Part shown: in pieces, positions 52,980 to 61,876 of the stretch | Numbering within the stretch: the first letter of the stretch is position 1 | How the letters are laid out: each line of letters starts with the position of its first letter | Assembly: GCA_964445645.1 (NCBI GenBank) | Contig: CAYULH010000007.1 | Coordinates: 6,513 to 70,512 of the forward strand | Direction of reading: 5' to 3' | DNA length: 64,000 bases | Origin: Aureispira sp964445645 | Lineage (GTDB): Bacteria > Bacteroidota > Bacteroidia > Chitinophagales > Saprospiraceae | Translations under genes and position numbers: made by a program | The notes under the pieces: model-generated | Told to the model about the DNA's origin: nothing | The model's database searches: none | Seen by the model: the letters and a program-made list of their open reading frames with translations, nothing else

Positions 52980-54995
52980 ATGCACTACTACCTTACGCCA
53001 TTTTTATTGTTTTTGAGTACTTGGTTGATACCATTGTGGGGGCAAGAGCCAATAGACCAAACCACTTTTCGCCAACAGTTGTACAACAGCCCCAATGATT
53101 CGAGCAAGTACCTATTGTTAGCCAAGTGGTATGAACAACTACCACGCTCACCAATAGATAGTATCATTTATTGGGCTACTTATGGTGTTAACCTTTCACA
53201 CAAACACCTGAATAGTGCTTGGGGAAGAGCTGCCTATCGGCAATCACAATCTCTTTTGGGCAACACCTATCGCCGAGCGGGAAAATTTAGCTTGGCTCAA
53301 AACACCTTCAAACAACTCATTGCCCAAGGCAAGGCACTAAAAGATAGTGTGCTATTGAGTGATGGCTACTCTGATTTGGCCTATGTTTTTTTTGAACAAG
53401 AAAAAGACGACTCCACTATTTTTTATGATCTCCAAGCTCTGATGATTCGCAAGGCTATTGGCTCTCCCAAAATTGGTTCTAGTTACAATAATCTAGGTTT
53501 TGACTATAAAATAAGCGGTCAACTCAGAAAAGGGCTTTTTTATTATCAACAAGCCATCAATTATAAGAAAGCACAAGGCATGGAAAAAAACCTAGGCAAT
53601 AGCTATATGAATGTTGGCAATCTTTATCAAAGTATGGGTATTTGGGATAGTTCTCTGTATTATCTCAATCTGGCTCTCCATCACCAACAGGCTTCTGAAG
53701 ATAGTATATTTATGGCCGAGGCGCTGCACAATATTGGCAAAACAAACTTGGAGGCAGGCAATGCCACTAAGGCAGAGGTCTATTTGCAACAAGCTATGGC
53801 TACTTTTAAAGCCTTGAAAAGAGACCAACACCCACGAGTAGTAAACACCTACCACGAATTGGCAAGAGCTTATTTGGCCTTACAAAAATACAACAAGGCA
53901 GCTACTCTATTGGATCAATCCAATGCCATCCTACTGCATTATGACAAGCAGATTGGTTTTAATATGAAGTATCAACTTCAAATACAAGAGGAATTGGCTT
54001 GGGCCAACCAAAACTATGAACAAGCTCGCCTGTTTTCTGCACAAAGAGCAGCATTACAAGATAGTTTGCACCAACGTACGCTCAAACAAAAAACCTATCA
54101 ACTCTTGACAGATTATGAAGATGTCTTGAAAGTGGAACGTATCAAGACATTGGAGCAGCAACAGGAGATCGATCAATTGAAGTATGATAACCTCATACGT
54201 CAACGTCTGGTCTTGGGAGGTCTATTGGTCTTATTGATTGGGATTATCTTTTTGTTGTACAGAGTTAATCAATGGCGATCTAAGGTCAATGAAGAATTGA
54301 CAACACTCAATGCTACCAAAGATACCTTGTTTAGTATCATTGCACATGACCTCAAGAATCCTTTGTCTGCTTTTAGATCCATTACCCAATCTCTATCTGA
54401 CAGTATTTTTGATATTAGTCGGGATGATTTGGATTATTTTATGAAACAACTCTCTACTTCTGCACACAGCTTGTTAGAATTGCTTCAAAACCTATTGTAC
54501 TGGTCTATTTCACAATCGGGCAAATTAGAGTTTGCCCCTCATTCCCTTGCTCTAGCAGATACTACCCAAGAGGTCATTGATTTGCTTAGTGGAAGTGCCC
54601 TAGTGAAGCAACTCACTGTAGAAACTACAATAGATTCCTCCTCACAAGTCTGGGCAGATGCCAAAATGACAACGGCTATTCTAAGAAATTTACTAGCCAA
54701 TGCCATTAAATTTACTCCCAACCAAGGCACTATTACCATTAGTAGCCAACAAGTAGAGGATAAAGTAATGATTAGAGTACAAGATACAGGAACAGGCATT
54801 GCACCTGAACTCATACCCACTTTGTTTACCCTCAAACCCAATCAGAAAAGAACATCGGGCAAGGGTACAGGTTTGGGGTTGATTCTGTGCAAAGAATTGG
54901 TAGAACATCAAGGCGGCATCATTTGGCTAGAACAGAGCAATAGTCAAGGAAGCACCTTCTGCTTTACCCTTCCTGCCTCCAAACCATTAGCCTAA
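52980..54995 (+). CDS. TPR-containing sensor histidine kinase
   Basis: The product has 671 residues from ATG at 52980 (MHYYLTPFLLFL). It has a signal peptide, a periplasmic TPR array (about 40-370, for example SSYNNLGFDYKISGQLRKGLFYYQQAI), a coiled segment, and one membrane helix (about 405-430, LVLGGLLVLLIGIIFLLYRV). The HisKA domain has His456 in IIAHDLKNP; the HATPase domain has LRNLLANAIKFTP, DTGTGIAP and GKGTGLGL. This is a common Bacteroidota sensor architecture. The LuxR-type regulator gene begins 26 bases downstream and is the cognate partner. Confidence 0.95.
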   Translation: MHYYLTPFLLFLSTWLIPLWGQEPIDQTTFRQQLYNSPNDSSKYLLLAKWYEQLPRSPIDSIIYWATYGVNLSHKHLNSAWGRAAYRQSQSLLGNTYRRAGKFSLAQNTFKQLIAQGKALKDSVLLSDGYSDLAYVFFEQEKDDSTIFYDLQALMIRKAIGSPKIGSSYNNLGFDYKISGQLRKGLFYYQQAINYKKAQGMEKNLGNSYMNVGNLYQSMGIWDSSLYYLNLALHHQQASEDSIFMAEALHNIGKTNLEAGNATKAEVYLQQAMATFKALKRDQHPRVVNTYHELARAYLALQKYNKAATLLDQSNAILLHYDKQIGFNMKYQLQIQEELAWANQNYEQARLFSAQRAALQDSLHQRTLKQKTYQLLTDYEDVLKVERIKTLEQQQEIDQLKYDNLIRQRLVLGGLLVLLIGIIFLLYRVNQWRSKVNEELTTLNATKDTLFSIIAHDLKNPLSAFRSITQSLSDSIFDISRDDLDYFMKQLSTSAHSLLELLQNLLYWSISQSGKLEFAPHSLALADTTQEVIDLLSGSALVKQLTVETTIDSSSQVWADAKMTTAILRNLLANAIKFTPNQGTITISSQQVEDKVMIRVQDTGTGIAPELIPTLFTLKPNQKRTSGKGTGLGLILCKELVEHQGGIIWLEQSNSQGSTFCFTLPASKPLA

Positions 54996-55021
54996 TATTT
55001 TATTCTTCAAACCAAATCAAT

Positions 55022-55675
55022 ATGAGCCGCTCTCCTATTCCTATTATTGTTGTAGATGACCACCAGATTGTTATTGATGGTATTCGCGCCCTATTGCTGC
55101 TCCACAAAAACATTAAAATTGTTGGCACAGCCAATAATGCCGAAGAACTATGGAAATTGCTCGAAAGGCATTCTCCACAAGTTGTTTTGCTAGATCGACA
55201 ACTCCCCACTATGGATGGTATTGAAATTACTCAAAAATTAATTGCTGAGGAACGGCCATTGCATGTACTCATGCTCACAGCCAATACAGACAAAGGTACC
55301 ATTGTACAAGCTGTTCAGGCTGGTGTGTGTGGCTTTTTGCCCAAGGAGTGCCGCAAGGAGGAATTGATAAAAGCCATTGAGCAAGTGGCACGAGGAGAAC
55401 ATTATTTTGGAAAAGATATTGCCCCTATTGTATATCAGAGTTTTGCCCAGCAAATGAGAGGCAACAAACAAAGTCAACCCAAACTCACCAATAGAGAAAC
55501 AGAGGTCATACGTGGTTTTGCCAATGGACAAACGTATAAAGAAATAGGTGCTGCTCTTTTTATTAGCCCTAGAACAGTGGAAACCCACAAAAAAAATATC
55601 TACACCAAATTGGGGTTCCAAAACCAAGCAGATTTGATTAAATATGCCATCAGAGAGGGTATTATTACCCTCTAA
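55022..55675 (+). CDS. LuxR/NarL-family response regulator
   Basis: The product has 217 residues. The receiver domain (about 5-122) has acidic residues D12 and D13, phospho-acceptor Asp58 (VVLLDRQLP) and a Lys in GFLPKEC. The C-terminal LuxR helix-turn-helix (about 150-212) has LTNRETEVIRGFANGQTYKE and SPRTVETHKKNIYTKLG. It is cotranscribed with the TPR histidine kinase. The unrecognised three-gene cassette starts 122 bases later and is a plausible target. Confidence 0.96.
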   Translation: MSRSPIPIIVVDDHQIVIDGIRALLLLHKNIKIVGTANNAEELWKLLERHSPQVVLLDRQLPTMDGIEITQKLIAEERPLHVLMLTANTDKGTIVQAVQAGVCGFLPKECRKEELIKAIEQVARGEHYFGKDIAPIVYQSFAQQMRGNKQSQPKLTNRETEVIRGFANGQTYKEIGAALFISPRTVETHKKNIYTKLGFQNQADLIKYAIREGIITL

Positions 55676-55797
55676 AATCAACCATCTACGTAATTTTACG
55701 GAGGGAAAAACCTACAAATCACGGATGTTCTCCTCTATTTTTTTGCCGCATCTTTGTGTTGTTCTTATTTAATTCATAAATAACTCGACCAACAACC

Positions 55798-56454
55798 ATG
55801 AGAAACGGCCTCAATAAAAAGATTTTTAATGACAAAATCTTACTACAGAAAACTTTACCCAAATACATCAAGAAAACCCTTTTAGCTATAGCTAATGGAA
55901 AAGCAAGCAGCCTGCCTTTTTATTATGAAGCAGCCCATTTTGAAGATGGTTCTCCATTTATTGCTATTGGAGAAGCCAAAGAGGTGCATAAAATTTTCAA
56001 GACGGAGCGTGTAAAAGGTAATGGTGGAAAAGATGAGAATGGTAAAATCATCAAAATCAATAAAAAATTGGTGGCTTATGGAGATTTGTGCCTCACTGAA
56101 GAGGGGGGGTATGAATTTCAGATACAAACAGGTTTTATCAAAAAACAACAACTCAAAGCTTGTATCAATAGCATTACTATTCTCAAACAAACTATCGGAC
56201 AAAACTTTACTATCACCAAGGGTGGTGTGCCTGTGAAAGAGGAAGAATCCTTGGAGGAGGAAATGCCTCAAGAGCAAACCAAAGAAGAAACCGTCCAAGA
56301 ACGAGGTATGCCCCAAACAGAAACGCCCACCTCTGATACCAACACCTCACCATACACGCCTCAACAATGGGCAGCAATTACAAAAAAAATGTCGGGTAAT
56401 TTGACTGTTATGAAAGATAATTTAGAAAAACTACGCACCCAATTAATCGGCTAA
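55798..56454 (+). CDS. Unrecognised cassette protein 1
   Basis: The product has 218 residues with no signal peptide or membrane helix. Residues 1-140 form a compact alpha/beta domain (FNDKILLQKTLPKYIKKTLLAIANGKASSLPFYYEAA, AYGDLCLTEEGGYEFQIQTG, INSITILKQTIGQNFTI). Then follows an acidic low-complexity linker (about 145-190, EEESLEEEMPQEQTKEE) and a short C-terminal helix (KMSGNLTVMKDNLEKLRTQL). The last helix may pair with the coiled-coil protein encoded next. I do not recognise it. It is the first of three tightly spaced plus-strand genes. Confidence 0.7.
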   Translation: MRNGLNKKIFNDKILLQKTLPKYIKKTLLAIANGKASSLPFYYEAAHFEDGSPFIAIGEAKEVHKIFKTERVKGNGGKDENGKIIKINKKLVAYGDLCLTEEGGYEFQIQTGFIKKQQLKACINSITILKQTIGQNFTITKGGVPVKEEESLEEEMPQEQTKEETVQERGMPQTETPTSDTNTSPYTPQQWAAITKKMSGNLTVMKDNLEKLRTQLIG

Positions 56455-56492
56455 TCCTTTTTTCCCATTTAATACAAAAAATAATTTGACCA

Positions 56493-57086
56493 ATGACCAC
56501 AAAGGCATCTAAAGAAATTCAGCAAAAGCTGGAAAAATACCAACAGACCATTCAGAAATACCAACAAACGATACTAAGCCAACCTGATGCTGATACCAGT
56601 GAATTGGATACACTGATACAAACTGTAAAGCAACTGATAACTAGTGTACAATCTGAACTTGGCAATCGCAATTCATCAACAGGTACAGGCATACCAGCTC
56701 CTTTCCAAAAAGGTGTAAATCAAATTACTGCTTCTGTAGAAAAAATTAAAACACAAATCCAGCAACTCCAAGAGAAGCAAACCCTTGACAAGCATCAAGA
56801 AAAGGTGGAGCAAAAGCTACAAACGTTTGAAACTACTTTTGAGCAATTGCGTGCAAAAATCAAAGACTATGAAGCCTCTGTACAAGAGCTTTGTCAACAA
56901 TTGCTAGAGGCTCCTTTTCAGACACTCAAGGAATTGCAAGAAGCCGTAACAGGCCAATCTTCTGCTGACTCTTCTGAGCAACCAACTATCTCTACCAGTA
57001 GTGAACTAAGAACAGCCATTCAGCAGGCCCAACAAAATCTAGAACAACTCAAAACCAAACTAAGTGCCTTAGGCATCAATCTCTAA
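56493..57086 (+). CDS. Unrecognised cassette protein 2 (coiled coil)
   Basis: The product has 197 residues, almost entirely helical and rich in Gln, Lys and Glu. An N-terminal heptad segment begins with EIQQKLEKYQQTIQKYQQTI (the YQQTI unit repeats). A short Gly/Ser/Thr-rich break follows (about 62-72) and then long coiled-coil stretches (KIKTQIQQLQEKQTLDKHQE). No membrane helix or export signal is seen. It is probably a structural or scaffold protein in the cytoplasm. It follows cassette protein 1 after 38 bases. Confidence 0.65.
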   Translation: MTTKASKEIQQKLEKYQQTIQKYQQTILSQPDADTSELDTLIQTVKQLITSVQSELGNRNSSTGTGIPAPFQKGVNQITASVEKIKTQIQQLQEKQTLDKHQEKVEQKLQTFETTFEQLRAKIKDYEASVQELCQQLLEAPFQTLKELQEAVTGQSSADSSEQPTISTSSELRTAIQQAQQNLEQLKTKLSALGINL

Positions 57087-57107
57087 ACCCTTTATTAGCT
57101 AAATATT

Positions 57108-58442
57108 ATGGATTTTAACGATATATTAGGATCAAGTACTGAAGTTAAAGAACTGCAAGCAGCCATTATCCAACAAAGAAATCAAATAACCTACTTAAGA
57201 ACAACTGCCAAGTCTTGCCAAATTGATGACGAGTGCAGCAAGGAAGAACTGGATGGATGGATTGATAACTTGGTAACTATGGAAGATACTTTGAGCCAAT
57301 TGACTACTGAATTGTCTAAGTATACCAGCAGTGGTAAAGATGGTAATTTGGACAATAGTAATAAAGACGACATGAATGGTAGTATACTTGATGAACTAGT
57401 GCGAGACAATGAATACTTTCATACAGACGGCAGAACCAGAATCCAAGTAGAAGTATTTGAAGGAAAAACAGAAAGTAATTTGAGTGGTGTTTTGTTAGAT
57501 TCATTTGTTATGAAACAAACAGACAAAAGGGTTAAGCTCGCTCCCAATACCATGGGTGTCATTAAGTTTAAGGTAGATACCACCATTACCCTGTACAAAA
57601 AAGTAAAAACCAATGGAGAAATGCAGTTTGGTAGTGATGTTCTCAATACAGCCATTGATGCTGTTAATTTTACAACACAAGATCTAACACTGCTCCCTGA
57701 TGATTGGAATCCTATAGGAGAAATAGGTAACATCAGCAGACCTTCGGGAGATTATGATTACAGCCAAACCGATCATGCCTTCCTCAAAGGACAAATCAAT
57801 GTAAAGTATACTGTGAATGAATTTGGAGAAGTACAATCAGAAGTATTGGATGCTGTTCTCAATCAGGAAGATGGCAAAAAATGTAAAATTACCTTCAAGA
57901 ACTTTGTAGACAGTTCTAATTTGGGCATGGTCAAACTCCAAGGTGAAGTAATAGCCAAGGGAGATTATGCCACCAGAGAAGCCTTTGAATACACCTTAGA
58001 AGCCTATTCCTACCCTGCTACCAAAGAGGAAAAACCCGAAATTCCCGAAATTGTATTTGAAGAGGATGAACAAATCACTGGACTTAGCCCAGTTTGTGAG
58101 GTTTATTTTGACTTTGGTAAACATAAACTGGATAGCAAAGAACTTAAGAAACTCAAACAGTGGGTCATCAAAATCTCAACAGATAAAGCTTGGGATGAAG
58201 CACTCCTAGAAAAAAGAGCCTTGATTAAAGTGGTAGGCTATGCCAGCCCCAAAGGCTCGGAGGAATTCAATGAAAGGTTGGGCAAGAAACGAGCTGATTT
58301 TGTTTGGAAATCCATCAAACCACAATTGGGGTACGAGGCCGATAGTGATATATCTAGTATTGGGGGCACTATCAAAACTTTTGGGGAGTATGATGAGGAT
58401 AATCAACACCAAAAAGTAATTGTTACCATCATAGAAAAATAA
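57108..58442 (+). CDS. Unrecognised cassette protein 3 with OmpA-like C-terminus
   Basis: The product has 444 residues without a signal peptide. The N-terminal part (1-95) is helical with an acidic patch. The middle (about 105-305) is beta-rich (IQVEVFEGKTESNLSGVLLDSF, GVIKFKVDTTITLYKKVK). The C-terminus (about 325-440) has an OmpA-like pattern: CEVYFDFGKHKLDSKELKKLKQW, then VVGYASPKGSEEFNERLGKKRADFVW. An OmpA-like domain without any export signal is unusual, since peptidoglycan lies outside the cytoplasm. Either export is by another route or the domain has another role. Confidence 0.7.
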   Translation: MDFNDILGSSTEVKELQAAIIQQRNQITYLRTTAKSCQIDDECSKEELDGWIDNLVTMEDTLSQLTTELSKYTSSGKDGNLDNSNKDDMNGSILDELVRDNEYFHTDGRTRIQVEVFEGKTESNLSGVLLDSFVMKQTDKRVKLAPNTMGVIKFKVDTTITLYKKVKTNGEMQFGSDVLNTAIDAVNFTTQDLTLLPDDWNPIGEIGNISRPSGDYDYSQTDHAFLKGQINVKYTVNEFGEVQSEVLDAVLNQEDGKKCKITFKNFVDSSNLGMVKLQGEVIAKGDYATREAFEYTLEAYSYPATKEEKPEIPEIVFEEDEQITGLSPVCEVYFDFGKHKLDSKELKKLKQWVIKISTDKAWDEALLEKRALIKVVGYASPKGSEEFNERLGKKRADFVWKSIKPQLGYEADSDISSIGGTIKTFGEYDEDNQHQKVIVTIIEK

Positions 58443-58982
58443 GTAACCCACAACCTACATAACCAAGAATGCCCAACCACCAGACTTCTCTGCATGAGCA
58501 GGGGAGTTTTTGGCGTTTATGGGTATAATGCGACCAACAGAAAGCCTCCTGTTTTCTCTGACTTTAGAACCTCAAAAGTGTTTTTGTCAAAAAAACAATA
58601 TATCGTGACTAGACAGCATTTAATCTCTATTTAAAATTAAATTTTGCAATTTGAGCCAAAATAAAACTAAAAATTAGCTCTAATTAAGGAAACGAAGCTT
58701 CTTACAGAGATTATTTTCTATAAAAAACTCCAAAAAATATGTACTTTTGTGGGGCAAACTATACTATTTCTTGAAATATAGTTTTTGGTACAGTTGCTAC
58801 TATTGTATTTAGTACAGGGCAAGCAAAACACATTGTGAGCAATCTTTGTTATAATAAGAGGTGCAGGATAAATAGCTAATGAATAATAACTCGCAGACTC
58901 CATTCATCTCAACCAAAGCTCCAATACTATACTTGATTCTGTGCTAAAATAATTTTGTCAAAATAAATAAATATTACTTGCA
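58443..58982. other. Intergenic region between the cassette and the acyl-CoA dehydrogenase
   Basis: These 540 bases have no convincing ORF. They contain a terminator at 58484-58512, a TACTTTTG element at 58742-58749 that could be a -7 box, and a hairpin AAACTATA/TATAGTTT (58756-58763, 58777-58784) just behind it. Confidence 0.55.
58484..58512 (+). terminator. Terminator of the three-gene cassette
   Basis: ACTTCTCTGC (58484-58493), loop ATGA, GCAGGGGAGT (58498-58507) form a 10-bp stem with two G-U pairs, followed directly by a T-run. Confidence 0.85.
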
Positions 58983-60140
58983 ATGAATACAGATTTTATG
59001 ACAGCTGATGCAGCTGAGGACTTGCAGATGATTAGTGAAAGTGCCAAAAATTTTGCTGAAAAATACATCAGACCCCATGTAATGGAGTGGGATGAAGCAC
59101 AACACTTTCCAAAAGATTTATTTGCCAAGATGGGTGAGCAAGGATTCATGGGGGTGTTGGTTCCCGAACAGTATGGAGGTTCTGGGCTAGGCTATCAAGA
59201 GTACATTACAATTATTGAAGAAACCGCCAAAGTATGCAGCTCTATTGGTTTGTCTTTGGCAGCGCATAACTCGCTAGGCACCAATCATATTTTGATGTTT
59301 GGCAATGAGGAGCAAAAGCAAAAATACTTGCCCAAATTAGCCACTGGAGAGCATTTGGCATTTTGGGGCTTGACGGAAGCCAATACAGGCTCAGATGCTG
59401 GTAGAATGCAGTGTGTAGCCAAGAAAGAGGGCGATTATTATGTGATTAATGGTAGCAAAAACTGGATTACTCATGGTATTTCTGGTGATGTAGGCGTGGT
59501 CATTATTCGTACAGGTGAACTACTAGACAGCCATGGCATGAGTGCCTTTATCATTGAGCGTGATACACCTGGTTTTTCTGGTGGTAAGAAAGAGAACAAA
59601 CTGGGAATGAGAGCTTCTGAAACAGCAGAATTGATTTTTGATAACTGCCGCATCCACAAAAGCCAATTATTGGGCAAGGAGGGAGAAGGTTTTATCCAAG
59701 CCATGAAAATACTAGATGGTGGACGCATCTCTATTGGTGCCCTATCCTTGGGCATTGCCAAAGGTTCTTATGAAGCCTCGCTCAAATACTCCAAAGAGCG
59801 GGAGCAATTTGGAAAACCTATCTCTAGTTTCCAAGCCATCTCCTTCAAATTGGCCGACATGGCTACCGAAATTGAAGCCTCAGAGCTATTGGTAAGAAAG
59901 GCAGGTTATCTCAAAGACAAGCACTTGCCTGTTACCAAAATTTCGGCTATGGCCAAATATTATGCTTCTGAAACTTGTGTGCGAGCAGCTACTGATGCCA
60001 TTCAAATTCATGGGGGATATGGGTTTACCAAGGATTTTCCAGTTGAAAAATTCTTCCGTGATTGTAAACTATGTACGATTGGAGAAGGCACTTCTGAAAT
60101 TCAAAAATTGGTTATTTCTAGAAAAATTCTCAAAGAATAA
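58983..60140 (+). CDS. Acyl-CoA dehydrogenase
   Basis: The product has 385 residues, the length of short/medium-chain FAD-dependent acyl-CoA dehydrogenases. It performs the first step of beta-oxidation. Landmarks are FWGLTEANTGSDAGRMQ, GSKNWITHG, KLGMRASETAELIFDNCRI, YSKEREQFGKPIS and IQIHGGYGFTKDFPVEKFFRDCK. The catalytic Glu is expected in TIGEGTSEIQK at the C-terminus, as in the common bacterial form. It is monocistronic, with a strong terminator after it. It fits with the enoyl-CoA isomerase and glyoxylate genes elsewhere in the window. Confidence 0.96.
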   Translation: MNTDFMTADAAEDLQMISESAKNFAEKYIRPHVMEWDEAQHFPKDLFAKMGEQGFMGVLVPEQYGGSGLGYQEYITIIEETAKVCSSIGLSLAAHNSLGTNHILMFGNEEQKQKYLPKLATGEHLAFWGLTEANTGSDAGRMQCVAKKEGDYYVINGSKNWITHGISGDVGVVIIRTGELLDSHGMSAFIIERDTPGFSGGKKENKLGMRASETAELIFDNCRIHKSQLLGKEGEGFIQAMKILDGGRISIGALSLGIAKGSYEASLKYSKEREQFGKPISSFQAISFKLADMATEIEASELLVRKAGYLKDKHLPVTKISAMAKYYASETCVRAATDAIQIHGGYGFTKDFPVEKFFRDCKLCTIGEGTSEIQKLVISRKILKE

Positions 60141-60167
60141 TCGTCCTTCCCTTATCCTAAGATGCCC

Positions 60168-60246
60168 AAAAGTTGTCTAAGAATCCTAATGCAGTGAGCT
60201 CCATATCTATATTCAGTGCAATTATAACTCTTAGACAACTTTTTAT
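60168..60246 (+). terminator. Terminator after the acyl-CoA dehydrogenase gene
   Basis: AAAAGTTGTCTAAGA (60168-60182) is exactly complementary to TCTTAGACAACTTTT (60229-60243), a 15-bp perfect stem. A smaller internal stem (TGCA-TGA arms) shortens the 46-nt loop. T residues follow. Confidence 0.82.
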
Positions 60247-60278
60247 GGTTTAGAACAATAAGTTATCATAAATTAAAT

Positions 60279-60683
60279 ATGAAAATATTAGAATCTACTG
60301 CTTCTATAGTTATTGTACACCCCAATGGAATTATCGAAACTAAAGTCAAACCAGATTGGGATCAGCCAGATACTCCTGAAACTGCTATAGATCATTCCTT
60401 GACACTAAAAAAAGGAGTAGGGAACAACATCTGTGGAATATTGACTTTTCTTCCTAACTTGTACATGAAAAAGGAAGTAATTGAGGCCTTTGCTACTGTT
60501 GAAATTGGACATATAGCAGAAGCATTCTTAGTCAACTCTGTTGGTTCTAGGATTCTTGCCACACTTGCTCTCAAACTTGATAAATCATCTATACCTAGAA
60601 AAGTTTTCACAAAAAAAGAACAGGCCGAAAAATGGTTGCTGGATAACATTAGCAGAGCTAAACAAAATCAGCAAAACACTTAG
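60279..60683 (+). CDS. SpoIIAA/STAS-like small protein (tentative)
   Basis: The product has 134 residues, soluble and without a signal peptide. The alternation of strands and helices (STASIVIVHPNGIIETKV, GNNICGILTFLPNLYMKKEVIEAFATVEIGHI, AEAFLVNSVGSRILATLALKL, FTKKEQAEKWLLD) fits the small STAS/SpoIIAA-like alpha/beta fold found in many Bacteroidota. The Ser of phosphorylatable anti-anti-sigma factors is not evident. If it is STAS-like, the RsbW-like kinase at 11843 could be a partner, which is speculative. Confidence 0.6.
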   Translation: MKILESTASIVIVHPNGIIETKVKPDWDQPDTPETAIDHSLTLKKGVGNNICGILTFLPNLYMKKEVIEAFATVEIGHIAEAFLVNSVGSRILATLALKLDKSSIPRKVFTKKEQAEKWLLDNISRAKQNQQNT

Positions 60684-60715
60684 GTAGAATCTTTTCTATA
60701 AATAAAATAAAATTC

Positions 60716-61417
60716 ATGAAAACAATACACACCTTCCTCTTTATAGGCATATTATTATTAATAGGACAAACTACCTCTGCCCAACAGATGGGATTTGGAG
60801 CCAAAGGGGGATTACTGATAGGTACCCAACAAGGAAAACGCGCCTTATTCTCTTATCATGGTGATTTGGTTTTTGAAAAACTAGGAGCATGGCAAGGCGA
60901 TGATCGTCCAAGGCGTTTGGGATTTGTAGCCTCTTTGGGCTATCACAGAAGAGGGGCCTCTTATAATGCTGGAAATTTTAACAATCCCAATCAAGTAGTT
61001 GTTAGTGATATATTTCACAATATTTCTCTAGCAGCGCTCTTCAAAGGAGGCTACCAATTCAATAATTTTGCCCCCTACTATGCAGGTGGCTTACGCCTAG
61101 ACTACACCCTATCTTCTCAAATGGTCAATCCATTTGATGCCCAAGGTGTTACGCCTTTTAATGTAGGATTGTGGTTAGGTGGAGGAATTGATTGGGAACC
61201 GCCCAAGCTCCCTTTTGGTTTATTTATAGAGATCAGTATTCATCCTGACATTACCCCTCAGATATTCTTCCAAAGAGGAAGCATTATCGAGTATAGAGAT
61301 CCTTTTAATAACAACATCACTTACCAAACTCTAGCTGAAGATCGACGAGTATTGAATTTGTGCTTGGAATTAACACTGGGGGTTAAATTTATTCAGAGAA
61401 GCCATACAGATGATTAA
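60716..61417 (+). CDS. Outer-membrane beta-barrel protein
   Basis: The product has 233 residues with a signal peptide (MKTIHTFLFIGILLLIGQTTSAQ). The mature part has Gly- and aromatic-rich amphipathic strands (MGFGAKGGLLIGTQQ, RRLGFVASLGYHRRG, FAPYYAGGLRLDYTLS, GVTPFNVGLWLGGGIDW), typical of small Bacteroidota barrels such as PorT-like proteins. It ends with LCLELTLGVKFIQR plus a short tail. No specific function can be given. It follows the STAS-like gene after 32 bases and may be cotranscribed. Confidence 0.75.
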   Translation: MKTIHTFLFIGILLLIGQTTSAQQMGFGAKGGLLIGTQQGKRALFSYHGDLVFEKLGAWQGDDRPRRLGFVASLGYHRRGASYNAGNFNNPNQVVVSDIFHNISLAALFKGGYQFNNFAPYYAGGLRLDYTLSSQMVNPFDAQGVTPFNVGLWLGGGIDWEPPKLPFGLFIEISIHPDITPQIFFQRGSIIEYRDPFNNNITYQTLAEDRRVLNLCLELTLGVKFIQRSHTDD

Positions 61418-61699
61418 TTTAGGCGCTTCTTTGTCATTAACTTATATTGTATTTTTAAAAAAAAATCAACGATTATTCAAATATTGAAACAAAAATTAAA
61501 TAAAAATAAAAAAATAACACAGCTATTGGGAAATTGAAACTAAATAATGGGAAGTTGACGTACTTTCCTAAAGTGACTTCTTTGTATTATCACAATGACA
61601 ACTTATAGTTGGTCAATGAAAGATCATGCAAAATAGTTATTTTTCCAATAATTTTATAATTGGTTTGATAAAAACAGCATTTACTGTGAGGCAAAACCA

Positions 61700-61816
61700 A
61701 TGTATCTAATGAAGTTGCTCCTACACGGATTCGTCTTCATGGGTTTCCTCACCACTTATTTTGGCCAACTTTTCTTACTGCAAAGTAACCTACTGCGAAT
61801 TAAGTTATCAAGATAA
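61700..61816 (+). CDS. Possible leader peptide, 38 codons, Phe/Leu-rich
   Basis: ATG at 61700 (or 61709) reads MYLMKLLLHGFVFMGFLTTY and continues FGQLFLLQSNLLRIKLSR to TAA at 61814-61816. It contains five Phe, two Tyr and eleven Leu codons. It lies directly before a terminator-like hairpin and the phenylalanine hydroxylase gene, as in amino-acid attenuation leaders. The hydrophobic composition could also be that of a small membrane peptide, or it may not be translated. Confidence 0.35.
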   Translation: MYLMKLLLHGFVFMGFLTTYFGQLFLLQSNLLRIKLSR

Positions 61817-61834
61817 GTCTATTATACATGCTCA

Positions 61835-61859
61835 AAAAATACTGTCCCTCAGTATTTTT
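61835..61859 (+). promoter_or_regulatory. Hairpin between mini-ORF and phhA
   Basis: AAAAATACTG (61835-61844), loop TCCCT, CAGTATTTTT (61850-61859) form a perfect 10-bp stem ending in a U-rich arm, 17 bases before the phhA ATG. It could be an attenuator or a translation-control hairpin. Confidence 0.65.
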
Positions 61860-61876
61860 ATAAAACCAATAAAATC

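Larger units (their letters stand above)
61418..61876. other. Leader region upstream of phenylalanine hydroxylase
   Basis: These 459 bases are AT-rich in the first half. The second half holds a 38-codon ORF (61700-61816) and a hairpin (61835-61859) directly in front of the phhA start. These are listed separately. Confidence 0.6.
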
